Shown here: in pieces, positions 26,074-34,328 of the stretch | How the letters are laid out: each line of letters starts with the position of its first letter | How positions within the stretch are numbered: position 1 is the first letter of the stretch | From: Actinomycetota bacterium | GTDB lineage: Bacteria > Actinomycetota > Geothermincolia > Geothermincolales > RBG-13-55-18 | NCBI GenBank assembly: GCA_040757835.1 | Contig: JBFLWJ010000001.1 | Span: 26,836 to 90,835, forward strand | Direction: 5' to 3' | Length of the DNA stretch: 64,000 nt | Position numbers and translations under genes: made by a program | Notes under the pieces: model-generated | What the model was told of the DNA's origin: nothing | Databases searched by the model: none | The model's input: only the letters and a program-made list of their open reading frames with translations

Positions 26074-27129
26074 TCAGCGTGGCGAAACCTCGACCACGAG
26101 GTCGCCGTCACTCGCCAGCTCCCACTCAACCGCCCCCTCGCGTGAGAAGACCAGCTCGAAGAAGCCCAGGATCAGCCCTACCAGGAGGAGGTGCAGGCAG
26201 GGATTCTCGATGCGCACGCGCAGGGCCTCGTCCGCGAACGATATCTCCCTGAGATTGCCGAGCCCTCTCAGGGCCAGATGGTCACGGAACATGCCGATGT
26301 CCTGTACCTCGTCGGTGTCGTAAAAGCCCATCTTCACGAAACGCCTCTGGGCCTCGATGAGCGTTCCCGGAATGTCCTCCCCCAGCTCCCTCTCCAGCTC
26401 CTCCAGGATGGCCTCGAATTCCGCCGGGCCGTCGACGACCATGCGCCTGCCGCTCGTCCTGCGTGCGATCGTCCCGGCCGCCAGGTCGAAGTCGTAGTCG
26501 GCCAGTATCCTCGGCCCCCTGCACCCCGGACACTTCTCGAGGACCGCATCCCCTGGCTTGCTGGAATACGTCCTCCATTGCAACCTCTCCTCCAGTTCCT
26601 TGGGATGGGTGGAGACGAAGGTAGTCACCTCGAAATAGTCGGGTGAAACCGTTTCATATGAGACGCTGCAGTCGTGGCCGGAGACTACCTCCATGGCTCC
26701 GACGACCATCCCGCAGAACGCGGGGAGGAAGAAAGGGTTCCTGATACCCAGCTTTACGTAATCCCCCTCGCCGCCCTTCATGTGCATGTCGAGGAGGCTT
26801 GCATCACCGAGCCCAAAGGTCCTGCCAAGGGTGGTGAGATTGCGCACCACCGGCCGGTAAGACGTCACTCGCATTATCTTCTTGGCCAGACCGGGGAGGA
26901 TGCTGTCGACGTAGTTGAAGGTCGCCTTGCGCTGGCTCTCGATGACGATCTTCTCGAGGGAGAGGCCGACCATGTCCTGGACGAGTTCGAAGATCTCGAG
27001 GATGTTGTCGTTCTCGATGAAGATCATGCGGTGCGACGGGTTTCTGGCCTCGACGATGGTGCCGTTGTCGAGCCACCTGTGGTTGCCGGTCAAGCCCTTG
27101 GGCGCGCCGCACACGGAGCAGGTCTTCAT
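26074..27129 (-). CDS. Zinc-knuckle protein of unknown function (paralogue 2)
   Basis: 351 aa, paralogue of the protein at 22405-23505. Conserved features in order: CSVCGAPKG at the N-terminus, HRWLDNGTIVEARNPSHRM, GGEGDYVKLGIRNPFFLPAFC, VSPDYFEVTTFVSTHPKEL, CPGCRGP in the middle, GRRMVVDGPAE, then ENPCLHLLLVGLILGFFEL. Conservation of the CxxC pairs and of a Cys in FLPAFCGMVVGAMEV argues for function in both copies. The two genes flank the surface pseudogene on the same strand. This one is 99 bp downstream of the TetR gene and probably cotranscribed with it, so it may be part of that regulator's output. Function unknown. Confidence 0.82.
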   Translation of the reverse strand: MKTCSVCGAPKGLTGNHRWLDNGTIVEARNPSHRMIFIENDNILEIFELVQDMVGLSLEKIVIESQRKATFNYVDSILPGLAKKIMRVTSYRPVVRNLTTLGRTFGLGDASLLDMHMKGGEGDYVKLGIRNPFFLPAFCGMVVGAMEVVSGHDCSVSYETVSPDYFEVTTFVSTHPKELEERLQWRTYSSKPGDAVLEKCPGCRGPRILADYDFDLAAGTIARRTSGRRMVVDGPAEFEAILEELERELGEDIPGTLIEAQRRFVKMGFYDTDEVQDIGMFRDHLALRGLGNLREISFADEALRVRIENPCLHLLLVGLILGFFELVFSREGAVEWELASDGDLVVEVSPR

Positions 27130-27228
27130 GGTACGTTCTGCCTGTAACCTTACACTTCAATATGGCTATCCTGGTAGTTCCTCGACCTGCCCGCGCTGCC
27201 ACTTTAATAGGGGTGGGGATCTTTCCTT

Positions 27229-27843
27229 TCAGGCCGGAACGGCGGTCAGGCTCGAGAGCAGGAGTTCGAAGAGGCGGTCGCAGGTGCCCACGAGGTCGAA
27301 GGAGCCGTTGGTCAGGCACCAGTGGTAGATCTGGCCCCGGAAGCAGTTGATGAGGACGACCGCTATCTCCTCGCTGACGAGGTCGCTGCGCATCTCCCCG
27401 TGCTCCTGGGCTTCCCGGATGAGCTGGCTCGAGATCTTGTAGAGGTAACGCTTGCCCTCGGTAAGGTAGGGCTTGCGCATGTTCGGCGCGATCTGAGAGT
27501 GATATACGACTTTCATCATGGTCACCCCGAGATCGGCCATGAGCTTTATCGCCTCGTGGTGGAAGACGCGCAGCTTCTCGGTGCTGCTTTCCAGGCCGGC
27601 GATGTCCTCGGCGACCTTGACGTAGTGCTCGTCCATGCGCTTGAACTCTTCCAGGATGATCTGGTCCTTCGATTTGAAATGGTTGTAGAAGGCGCCCTTG
27701 GTCACCCCGACCTTCTCGCAGATATCGTCGACGGTGACCTTGTCGTAACCCCGTTTGGCGAAAAGGGAGATGGCGGTATCGAAGATGGCCTGCCTTGTCT
27801 TCATGCCCCTCTCGATCCTCGGGGTGATCCTCTTCTTGGCCAT
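27229..27843 (-). CDS. TetR/AcrR family transcriptional regulator
   Basis: 204 aa. The N-terminal helix-turn-helix is typical: ILF-type helix 1 (AIFDTAISLFAKRGYDKVTV), then DDICEKVGVTKGAFYNHFKSKDQI (about 30-55). The C-terminal ligand domain (60-204) is unclassified. Basic residues precede the DNA-binding domain (MAKKRITPRIER). A 25-bp double palindrome lies 46 bp upstream of its start, between it and the divergent SCP2-like gene. The same site overlaps the thiolase promoter at 17549. This indicates autoregulation and control of acyl-CoA genes, by analogy with TetR-type fatty-acid regulators that sense acyl-CoA. The ligand is inferred, not shown. Confidence 0.93.
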   Translation of the reverse strand: MAKKRITPRIERGMKTRQAIFDTAISLFAKRGYDKVTVDDICEKVGVTKGAFYNHFKSKDQIILEEFKRMDEHYVKVAEDIAGLESSTEKLRVFHHEAIKLMADLGVTMMKVVYHSQIAPNMRKPYLTEGKRYLYKISSQLIREAQEHGEMRSDLVSEEIAVVLINCFRGQIYHWCLTNGSFDLVGTCDRLFELLLSSLTAVPA

Positions 27844-27874
27844 ATCTCATCGACCTCCAGGCGACTTTGTGCCG

Positions 27875-27913
27875 TTGCGGAATGATGGATACCATGGTAG
27901 CATACTTGAGTAT
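27875..27913 (+). promoter_or_regulatory. SCP2-like gene promoter overlapped by the double-palindrome operator
   Basis: On the plus strand, -35 TTGCGG (27875-27880), 17 bp, -10 TAGCAT (27898-27903). The operator is ATACCATGGTAG (27889-27900), one base, then ATACTTGAGTAT (27902-27913). The -10 falls at the same place in the operator as at the thiolase promoter. Its position between the TetR gene and the divergent gene fits control of both directions. Confidence 0.72.
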
Positions 27914-27973
27914 CTTACTTCACTACTTGATCTGGGTGGCTAGGTAAACAACGGTGCGAAAGGGGTGTGCGCT

Positions 27974-28375
27974 ATGCCGGTTTTCAAGGACACTGACTTC
28001 ATGTACGAGGTCCTGGGCAAGCTCTTCACGAAGCTGCTCGAGAACGAGACCGTGTCCCAGAAGTTCAACGACGAGAACATCAACGTGCAGTTCGTCATCA
28101 ACGATCCCGATGGAGAGATCTGGCTGCTGCATGGAGCCGACAAACCGGAGCTGGTCCTGGGTGCGACCGATGCCGAAGGAGACGTGATCATGTGGCTGGC
28201 CGGCGACGACTGCCACAATTTCTGGCTGCAGAAGCTGAAGCTCCCCGTGGCCCTGGCCAAGCGCAAGATAAAGGCCAAGGGACCCATGGCCAAGATCCTG
28301 GGCATGCTCCCCCTCCTCAAGCCTGCTTATGAAGCATACCCGGCCATCTGCGAAGAATACGGCCTGCCCACCTGA
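27974..28375 (+). CDS. SCP2 sterol-binding-like protein
   Basis: 133 aa from the ATG at 27974 (AAAGGGG 8 nt upstream). The sequence has the SCP2-fold pattern: an N-terminal helix, then VQFVINDPDGEIWLLHG, ELVLGATDAEGDVIMWLAGDDCHNFWLQKL and an amphipathic C-terminus (PMAKILGMLPLLKPAYEAYP). SCP2-type proteins bind acyl-CoA, fatty acids or sterols in a hydrophobic tunnel, so this may present lipids to the acyl-CoA enzymes. It is the first gene of a probable operon reaching the acyl-CoA synthetase at 29828, driven by the operator-overlapped promoter opposite the TetR gene. Confidence 0.8.
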   Translation: MPVFKDTDFMYEVLGKLFTKLLENETVSQKFNDENINVQFVINDPDGEIWLLHGADKPELVLGATDAEGDVIMWLAGDDCHNFWLQKLKLPVALAKRKIKAKGPMAKILGMLPLLKPAYEAYPAICEEYGLPT

Positions 28376-28463
28376 GGGTTGGGCGCTCCCTTCGGTAACC
28401 GGTCCTCGGAAAAGGTGGGCGTCTGACGCTTCTCACCATTCTGCGATCAGGAGGCGATGCGGC

Positions 28464-29135
28464 ATGGAAAGAAAGATGAGGGAATACCAGGAGAGGAGGC
28501 TCGAGAGCGTCAAGCTGGCATCACAGCTGCTGCTGGCTTCGGCCACGACCTCGCCACGTGTGGGGGGGATCGACGAGATAAGCATCCACGTTCTTGACGA
28601 CAGGGACGCCATCGAGGACATGGCCATCGTCATCGAGAAGATGGCGGACGACAACCCGCGCTGGGACTTCTTCCGCTCCGACGCGGTACAGGTACGCGAT
28701 TCTGACGTGGTCATGGTCATGGCCGACCGGCGCTCCGGCCACGACCCCATGGACTCCAACTGCAACCTGTGCGGGCACCTGCTCTGCGACGCCTGGCGGG
28801 AGGCGGAAAGGGTGCCGGACGCTCCATCGGTGGCCTTCCGTGGGCCCTTCTGCCTCATGCGCTCGATGAACATGGCCTACGCGCTCAACGGTGCGGTGAC
28901 CCTGGCGCGCCAGTTGGGCATCGACCACACCATCAAGATGTCGGTGGGCGCGGCGGCGCTGCGCATGGACCTGCTGCCCTACAAGTGCGGCATCGCCCTG
29001 GGCTTCCTGGCCTCGGTAACGGAGAAGAGCCCCTACCAGGACCTCCCGAAGATGTGGGCCGAGTACAACAACGAGACCCTGTCCAACCGGCTCATCGGGA
29101 GGCTCTTCCCGACGTTCCGGTCCATCTATTCCTGA
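28464..29135 (+). CDS. DUF2148 ferredoxin-like protein (first of two)
   Basis: 223 aa from the ATG at 28464 (AGGAGG 9 nt upstream). It matches DUF2148 proteins: RRLESVKLASQLLLASATTSPRVGGIDEI at the start, SNCNLCGHLLC as the Cys cluster near residue 100, and LPYKCGIALGF later. These Cys residues could hold an Fe-S cluster. The family is typical of anaerobes and has no established reaction. A second DUF2148 gene begins 14 bp after it, with different Cys spacing, suggesting a heteromeric complex. Both sit between the SCP2-like and acyl-CoA synthetase genes. Confidence 0.85.
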   Translation: MERKMREYQERRLESVKLASQLLLASATTSPRVGGIDEISIHVLDDRDAIEDMAIVIEKMADDNPRWDFFRSDAVQVRDSDVVMVMADRRSGHDPMDSNCNLCGHLLCDAWREAERVPDAPSVAFRGPFCLMRSMNMAYALNGAVTLARQLGIDHTIKMSVGAAALRMDLLPYKCGIALGFLASVTEKSPYQDLPKMWAEYNNETLSNRLIGRLFPTFRSIYS

Positions 29136-29149
29136 GGGAGGTGAGGGTG

Positions 29150-29791
29150 ATGTCTATCATCAGCGGAGACGAACTCCTCAAGGGAGGCATGGACCACGCG
29201 GTGGAGCTCATGGCCGTCGCCGCCAATACTGTCCTGAAGTTCGGCCCCACCAGGCTGAAGATGTCCGCGATAGGCCCCGAGGAGTTCGAGGAGCTTTCCG
29301 GCTACTGCGAGGGGGTGGCCGAGGTCTCCCCCCTCTTCAACCGCGACGGCAGGAGCTTCAAGGACATGGCCAAGGAGGATACCCGTGCCCTTCTCATCGG
29401 CGCCCGGCGCAAGTCCGTTTATAACTTCGACTGCGGCGCCTGTGGCTTCGCAACCTGCAAGGAGCTGAACAAGGCGGAGGAGGTGGAGTCGTTCATCAAC
29501 GGGCCCTGCTGCCACTTCGCCATCTACGACGCGCACATGGCCGCCAATGCCGCCGCCGCGGTGGCCCATTACATGGGGCTGCACTGCCGCGTGTTCATCA
29601 CCATCGGGGTCTCGGCGCACGCCTGCGAGTTCCTGGAGGACGTGGACTTCGCGGTGGGCGTAGGCGTTAGCTATCAATCGAAGAACCCGTTCTTCGACCG
29701 CCACAAGTACTGGACGGACGAGGAGTGGGCACAGAAGTTCGCCGAGGAGTTCCCCTCCTTCTCCCGCGGTTTCATAGGCGCTGAGGAGTAG
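29150..29791 (+). CDS. DUF2148 ferredoxin-like protein (second of two)
   Basis: 213 aa from the ATG at 29150 behind GGGAGGTGAGGG. DUF2148 hallmarks: DCGACGFATCKEL near residue 100, followed by GPCCHFAIYDAHMAANAAAAVA, VFITIGVSAHAC, and GVSYQSKNPFFDR at the end. The N-terminal region (VELMAVAANTVLKFGPT) parallels the upstream copy, but the overall identity looks low, so the duplication is old. Six or more Cys suggest a metal centre. Cotranscription with its neighbour is likely (14-bp gap). Confidence 0.87.
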   Translation: MSIISGDELLKGGMDHAVELMAVAANTVLKFGPTRLKMSAIGPEEFEELSGYCEGVAEVSPLFNRDGRSFKDMAKEDTRALLIGARRKSVYNFDCGACGFATCKELNKAEEVESFINGPCCHFAIYDAHMAANAAAAVAHYMGLHCRVFITIGVSAHACEFLEDVDFAVGVGVSYQSKNPFFDRHKYWTDEEWAQKFAEEFPSFSRGFIGAEE

Positions 29792-29827
29792 GGACAGACA
29801 GCAAAGAGCGTTGAAGGGGTGATGTGC

Positions 29828-31444
29828 ATGAGCGAGAAGAACCCGGCCCTGATGTCCAACATGATCGAGATGAGGCTGGAGGAGAACCCCGACAAGGTGG
29901 GGCTGATCTTCGAGAACGGCGGCCTGTATCCCGACGAACCGCTCACCTACAGGGAGATCGCAGCCAGCACCTTTAAGATGGCCCAGGCATACAAGGACTT
30001 CGGCTTCTCCAAGGGCGACGCCGTGGCCACCCTGATGCGCAACCATCCGGAGTCGGTCTTCACCACGGGCGCCGCCACCCTGCTGGGGATGGTGGCCGTG
30101 CCCATCGATCCCCGGACCAAGGGAGACAAGCTCGGGTACATGCTGAAGGACAGCAAGGCCAGGGCGGTGATAACCACCGCCGATCTCCTGCCCGAGGTGG
30201 AGGCGGTCGCGAAGGACATCCCGGGCATCGAAAGGATCTGGCTCAACCTCAAGCCGGATGCCGACCCCGCCCTGGCCGACAGATACTCTACCGTCAACGA
30301 GATTCTGGCCGGGCCGGATATCTTCGAGATCGAGGGCCGGATTGACGATGTCAACCTGCCAATGGCCATTATCTACACGTCGGGAGTCACCGGCGACCCC
30401 AAAGGGGTGGTGATCAAATCCACCCGTACCGCGATGTTCGCCCAGCTCGCTCCCACGCTGATCTGGAAATACACCCCGGAGACGGTCATCTACACCGGCC
30501 TTTCCCTGACCCACGGCAACGCCCTGGCCATCAGCCTGCTGCCAGCTCTGGCCATGGGGATACTCGGTGTGATCAGCCAGAAGTTCACCAAGAGCCGCAT
30601 CTGGGACATCTGCCGCAAATATGGCTGTACCACCTTCTCGCTGCTGGGAGGGATGATGGCGGGCATCTACAACGAGCCCCCCAGGCCCGATGACGCCGAC
30701 AACCCGGTGGAGGTGGTGATCAGCGCCGGTACCCCCGCGCCCATCTGGGAGCCCTTCGAGAAGAGGTTCGGGGTGAAGATCCTGGAGTGGTACGGGGCGG
30801 TGGAGGGCGGTTTCGCCTACAAACCCATCGGCGTGGGGCCCATCGGCTCCTTCGGCAAGCCCCTGGAGGGGTTGCAGGAAGCCATCGTCGTGGATGAGAA
30901 CGACAACGAAGTGCCCCCGGGGGTCACCGGCGAGCTGCTTATGCGCGCCGTCAACGTCAAGCCCGAGGTGGAATACTACGGCAGGAAGAAGGACTCGGAG
31001 GCGAAGACGCGCGGGGGATGGCTGCGCACCGGCGATATGGTCCACAAGGACGAGGAGGGATGGCTCTTCTTCGACTACCGAAAGGAGGGCGGCGGCCTGC
31101 GGCGGGCGGGGGACTTCATCATCCCCACCTACGTGGAGTCCATCATAGGGCAGCATCCCGACGTCTCCGAGGTCTGCGTCTACGGCATCCCGGCGGCCTC
31201 GGGTGCGCCGGGCGAGAGCGACCTGGTCGCGGCGGTCGCGCCATTCGCTGGAAAAAGCGTCGACCCGGCTTCCGTGTTTCAGGCGGCGATGAATGGTTTG
31301 GAACCAAACTCCGTGCCCAGCTACCTGCAGGTGGTCGACGAGGTCCCCAAGAGCGCTTCCGAGAAATTCCTGGACCGCATCTTGAGGGACCAGTTCTCGC
31401 CGGACGCGGATAACGTATACAAACTCGAGGACTATAAAGAGTAA
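29828..31444 (+). CDS. AMP-forming acyl-CoA synthetase (paralogue 2)
   Basis: 538 aa. Of three possible starts (29819 GTG, 29822, 29828) I chose 29828 because GAAGGGG is 8 nt upstream. It is closely related to the synthetase at 20447: P-loop YTSGVTGDPKG with the same Thr-to-Val change, FSLLGGMMAGIYNEP, EWYGAVEGGF, WLRTGDMVHKDEEGW and SASEKFLDRIL with the catalytic Lys. The N-terminus is about 30 residues shorter than in paralogue 1. It should activate a fatty or aromatic acid to acyl-CoA. It ends the operon starting at the SCP2-like gene; element E2 separates it from the next dehydrogenase. Confidence 0.92.
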   Translation: MSEKNPALMSNMIEMRLEENPDKVGLIFENGGLYPDEPLTYREIAASTFKMAQAYKDFGFSKGDAVATLMRNHPESVFTTGAATLLGMVAVPIDPRTKGDKLGYMLKDSKARAVITTADLLPEVEAVAKDIPGIERIWLNLKPDADPALADRYSTVNEILAGPDIFEIEGRIDDVNLPMAIIYTSGVTGDPKGVVIKSTRTAMFAQLAPTLIWKYTPETVIYTGLSLTHGNALAISLLPALAMGILGVISQKFTKSRIWDICRKYGCTTFSLLGGMMAGIYNEPPRPDDADNPVEVVISAGTPAPIWEPFEKRFGVKILEWYGAVEGGFAYKPIGVGPIGSFGKPLEGLQEAIVVDENDNEVPPGVTGELLMRAVNVKPEVEYYGRKKDSEAKTRGGWLRTGDMVHKDEEGWLFFDYRKEGGGLRRAGDFIIPTYVESIIGQHPDVSEVCVYGIPAASGAPGESDLVAAVAPFAGKSVDPASVFQAAMNGLEPNSVPSYLQVVDEVPKSASEKFLDRILRDQFSPDADNVYKLEDYKE

Positions 31445-31449
31445 ATAAT

Positions 31450-31578
31450 GGGGGTCAGGTCTTGGATTTTGGATACCGCGGTATGTGATTCCAAATATTG
31501 GCAGAATATCTCCGAGTATGCAGCACCAATAGAAGCGGTACCGTGGTCCAGGAATCCAAAAACCAAGACCTGACCCCC
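31450..31578. repeat. Inverted-repeat element E2 (about 129 bp)
   Basis: The ends GGGGTCAGGTCTTGGATTTT and its reverse complement (AAAACCAAGACCTGACCCC, with mismatches) face inward. The interior is AT-richer and has no gene. An ATACC-N2-GGTAT dyad lies at 31473-31484. The element falls between an acyl-CoA synthetase stop and the ribosome-binding site of an acyl-CoA dehydrogenase. Confidence 0.9.
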
Positions 31579-31597
31579 AAAGAGGGAGGAGATCACC

Positions 31598-32830
31598 GTG
31601 AGCTATATGGACCTGAACATGGGCCTCACCAAGGTGCAGAAGATGAACCGGGACATGGTCCACACCTTCGCCGCCGAGGTGCTGCGCCCCGCCAGCCTGG
31701 AGCTGGACAAGCTGGACCCCGAGGACGTCATCGCAAGGGAGTCCATCTTCTGGGATGTCTACAAGAAGGGCTACAAGATCGGCATGCACAAGATCCTGCT
31801 GCCGGAGATCTACGGCGGAGGGGGCTTCTCGCCCATCGAGGTGCACATGCTCTTCGAGGAGATATCCTGGGGGAGTATCGACTTCATGATCGCCTTCGGG
31901 GTGGCCTGCTTCCCGGCCTTTATCGCCAGCATGGTGCCCACAGAGTTCCTCATCGACAACATCATCGTCCCCTTTTGCGAGGATGAGGAAGCCAGGATCA
32001 TCGGCTGCTGGGCCATCACCGAGCCCGACCATGGCTCCGATACCCTGGGGCCGTACACGGAGCAGTTCTCGGAGCCGGAGATCGCCAGGACCGCCTGCCG
32101 GGCCACCCTGGACGGGGACGACTACGTCATCAGCGGCACCAAGGCGGCCTGGGTGTCCTGCGGCACCATCGCCACCCATGCCTGCGCCTATCTGACCATC
32201 GAACCCGAGATGGGCATGGCCGGCGGCGGCATCTGTATCATCCCCCTGGACCTGCCCGGTGTCAGCAAAGGCAAGCCCTGGAACAAGCTGGGGCAGCGAG
32301 CCCTTAACCAGGGCGAGATCTATTTCGACAACGTCAGAGTGCCCAGGGAGTACATGATCGTCGACGAGGAGAGCTACGAAGCCATCCTGGACATAACCCT
32401 CTCCACCGCAAATGCCAGCATGGGGGCCTTCTTCACCGGCGTGGCGCGGGCTGCTTACGAGGAGGCCCTGGCCTACTGCAAGGAACGGGTGCAGGGGGGC
32501 AAGAAGCTCATCGAGCACCAGTTGGTGCGCTACAAGCTCTTCCACATGTTCAAGCAGGTGGAGGCCTGCCGCGCCTTCTCGCGTGCGGTGATGGAGTTCA
32601 ACTTCAACACCAACCCGCCCTTCACCCAGTACTCCATCGCCTCCAAGGTCTTCTGTACCCAGGCGGCTTTCGAGGTGGCCAACGACGCGGTGCAACTTTG
32701 CGGCGGGTACGGGCTCTCCAAGGAGTCGACAATCGAGAAGCTGTTCAGGGACGCGCGGGCAGGGCTCATCGAGGACGGCTCCAACGACTACCTGGCCCTG
32801 GTGGCGGGAGAGGCCATCGTTAACGAATAA
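31598..32830 (+). CDS. Acyl-CoA dehydrogenase
   Basis: 410 aa from a GTG behind GAGGGAGGAG. Full acyl-CoA dehydrogenase architecture: helical N-domain (LLPEIYGGGGFSPIEVHMLFEEI), flavin motif WAITEPDHGSDT, VISGTKAAWVSCG, FDNVRVP, GKKLIEHQLV, and C-terminal CGGYGLSKESTIEKLFRDARAGLIEDGSND. In this last segment Glu aligns with the usual catalytic base, so unlike the 16470 gene it looks catalytically complete. DHGSDT in place of AGSD is a mild variant. It is physically separated from the upstream operon by E2, which carries an operator-like dyad, so it may be regulated with the TetR set. Confidence 0.92.
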   Translation: MSYMDLNMGLTKVQKMNRDMVHTFAAEVLRPASLELDKLDPEDVIARESIFWDVYKKGYKIGMHKILLPEIYGGGGFSPIEVHMLFEEISWGSIDFMIAFGVACFPAFIASMVPTEFLIDNIIVPFCEDEEARIIGCWAITEPDHGSDTLGPYTEQFSEPEIARTACRATLDGDDYVISGTKAAWVSCGTIATHACAYLTIEPEMGMAGGGICIIPLDLPGVSKGKPWNKLGQRALNQGEIYFDNVRVPREYMIVDEESYEAILDITLSTANASMGAFFTGVARAAYEEALAYCKERVQGGKKLIEHQLVRYKLFHMFKQVEACRAFSRAVMEFNFNTNPPFTQYSIASKVFCTQAAFEVANDAVQLCGGYGLSKESTIEKLFRDARAGLIEDGSNDYLALVAGEAIVNE

Positions 32831-32842
32831 GGAATGAAGAGA

Positions 32843-32926
32843 GGTCGGGCCTCTTGTTTGTTGCATCCGATCAGAGACAACGTCCTCGACCTTGGCCGTT
32901 TGAATACAAGAAACAAGACCTGGCCT
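32843..32926. repeat. Inverted-repeat element E6 (about 84 bp)
   Basis: GAGGTCGGGCCTCTTGTTTG at the left and AAGAAACAAGACCTGGCCTTC at the right are degenerate versions of the E3/E5 ends. It lies between the convergent acyl-CoA dehydrogenase and AI-2E permease genes and could end transcription in both directions. It is more diverged than E2-E4. Confidence 0.7.
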
Positions 32927-32958
32927 TCAGACGGAAGGAGAGGGCCGGACCCGCATCT

Positions 32959-34032
32959 TCATGGGGATTCCTCCTCCGCTGTGGCAAGCAGGTCGTCACA
33001 GGGCGGTCCGCCCCTCTCCTCTTCGTGCACCCGTTTCAGTTCGCGGGATACCTTGAGGAAGACAGCGGTGATGGGCACGGCCAGGATGGCCCCGAATATC
33101 CCCGCGAAAACCGCCCCGAGCAGTGTCACCAGCAACGCTACCAGGGGATGCAGTTGCAGGGTCTTGCCATAGGCGATGGCCTGCACCGGGTTCTGCATCA
33201 CGGTATGTATGAGGATGACCAGGACCAGCATGATAATACCCGCGGTCAGCCCTTGCGACGCCAGCGCTATGATGACCGCGAAAGCGCCCCCGATATATCC
33301 ACCGAATGAGGGGATGAAGCAGGTAACGAAGGTCACGAGTGCTATGGCCCCCACCAATGGGAGCCTCAGGATGAGGGACGCCACCACGACCAGCACGGTG
33401 TCCACGGTGGCGATGATGGTAGTGCCCTTGAAATACCCCCGGATCGAGGCGTAGACCTCGCTCATGATCATCTCGCCGGTAGAACGCGGAACGCCAAGGT
33501 TGCCTGCTACCCACTTCCTGATCGTGCCGTCGTCGGCGAGGATGAACATGAGGATGAAGAAACCGATGAAGGCCCCGATGAGAAACGAGGTCAAGCCGTG
33601 CACGCTGCCGCTGATCTCCCTGGCGATGCCACTGGTAATGGAAGGCCAGGCCTTCTCGATCTGTTCCTGCGCCCACTGGGCGAAACCCCCGCTAACCTTG
33701 AGCTCATCCATCCAGTCCTGGATCTTGTTCACGCCCTCTTCGACCTGATCGCCGATGGAGGCTGCCTGGGTGGAGATTCCGTAGACGATCACCGCCAGTA
33801 CGCCGGATACTACGGCAAGGATGACCACCATCATGATCAGGGTCGCCAGCCATCTCGGGACGTGGTGGCGGGTCATGAAGTCGACGGCGGGTTCCAGGAG
33901 GATGCCGATGATAACCGCGATCACCAACGGGATGACCACCTGGTGGGTCTTGGAGTAGGCTAGGCCGAAGACGACGAGCGCGCCGACGATACCCAGAAAG
34001 AGCCAGCTCTTGACGCCCCAGCGCCAGAGCAT
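32959..34032 (-). CDS. AI-2E family transporter
   Basis: 357 aa from the ATG at 34032 (GGGAGGATTCA just upstream). The open frame extends 31 codons further without membrane or family signal. About eight transmembrane helices follow the AI-2E/PerM pattern: two N-terminal pairs (SWLFLGIVGALVVFGL, VVIPLVIAVIIGILLEP), an amphipathic domain (about 90-150, GDQVEEGVNKIQDWMDEL), then a long helical bundle with FIPSFGGYIGG and GAILAVPITAVF. Members export small signals or act as Na+/H+ antiporters; the substrate here is unknown. It stands alone, flanked by repeat elements E6 and E3. Confidence 0.92.
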   Translation of the reverse strand: MLWRWGVKSWLFLGIVGALVVFGLAYSKTHQVVIPLVIAVIIGILLEPAVDFMTRHHVPRWLATLIMMVVILAVVSGVLAVIVYGISTQAASIGDQVEEGVNKIQDWMDELKVSGGFAQWAQEQIEKAWPSITSGIAREISGSVHGLTSFLIGAFIGFFILMFILADDGTIRKWVAGNLGVPRSTGEMIMSEVYASIRGYFKGTTIIATVDTVLVVVASLILRLPLVGAIALVTFVTCFIPSFGGYIGGAFAVIIALASQGLTAGIIMLVLVILIHTVMQNPVQAIAYGKTLQLHPLVALLVTLLGAVFAGIFGAILAVPITAVFLKVSRELKRVHEEERGGPPCDDLLATAEEESP

Positions 34033-34195
34033 TGAATCCTCCCGTTGTGCGCATCTGGCTTCGTTATCAGCAGGCACCGAGCACTCCTTCCCGGAAGGCC
34101 ATGCGTTCCGACCGGACCGGCACATGACGGCTCGCGTTCTCCGTCCATGCCGCTTGATTTATCGGGCGCACCGGCCGGCTACATTAGGAGGGTAT

Positions 34196-34321
34196 GGGGC
34201 CAGGTCTTGTTTCTTGGATCATGGAGCCTTGATGCCGTTTTAAAAGACCTGCTCAATGGGGTATTATGTTACAAAATATGGCGTTACATACCAGGGTATC
34301 CAAAAAACAAGACCTGACCCC
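34196..34321. repeat. Inverted-repeat element E3 (about 126 bp)
   Basis: The ends GGGGCCAGGTCTTGTTTCTT and CAAAAAACAAGACCTGACCCC are inverted copies. The inner right arm contains ATACCAGGGTAT (34288-34299), identical to the second half of the thiolase operator. It fills the gap between the AI-2E permease promoter region and the end of the corrinoid-activator gene. No gene inside. Confidence 0.9.
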
Positions 34322-34328
34322 TTAGACC

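Noticed and set aside
29126..32866. A 1246-codon open frame on the minus strand
   Set aside because: It is antisense to four convincing genes (DUF2148, acyl-CoA synthetase and acyl-CoA dehydrogenase frames). Its residues are rich in Gly, Arg, His, Val and Leu without any domain. It arises from GC-rich third positions.
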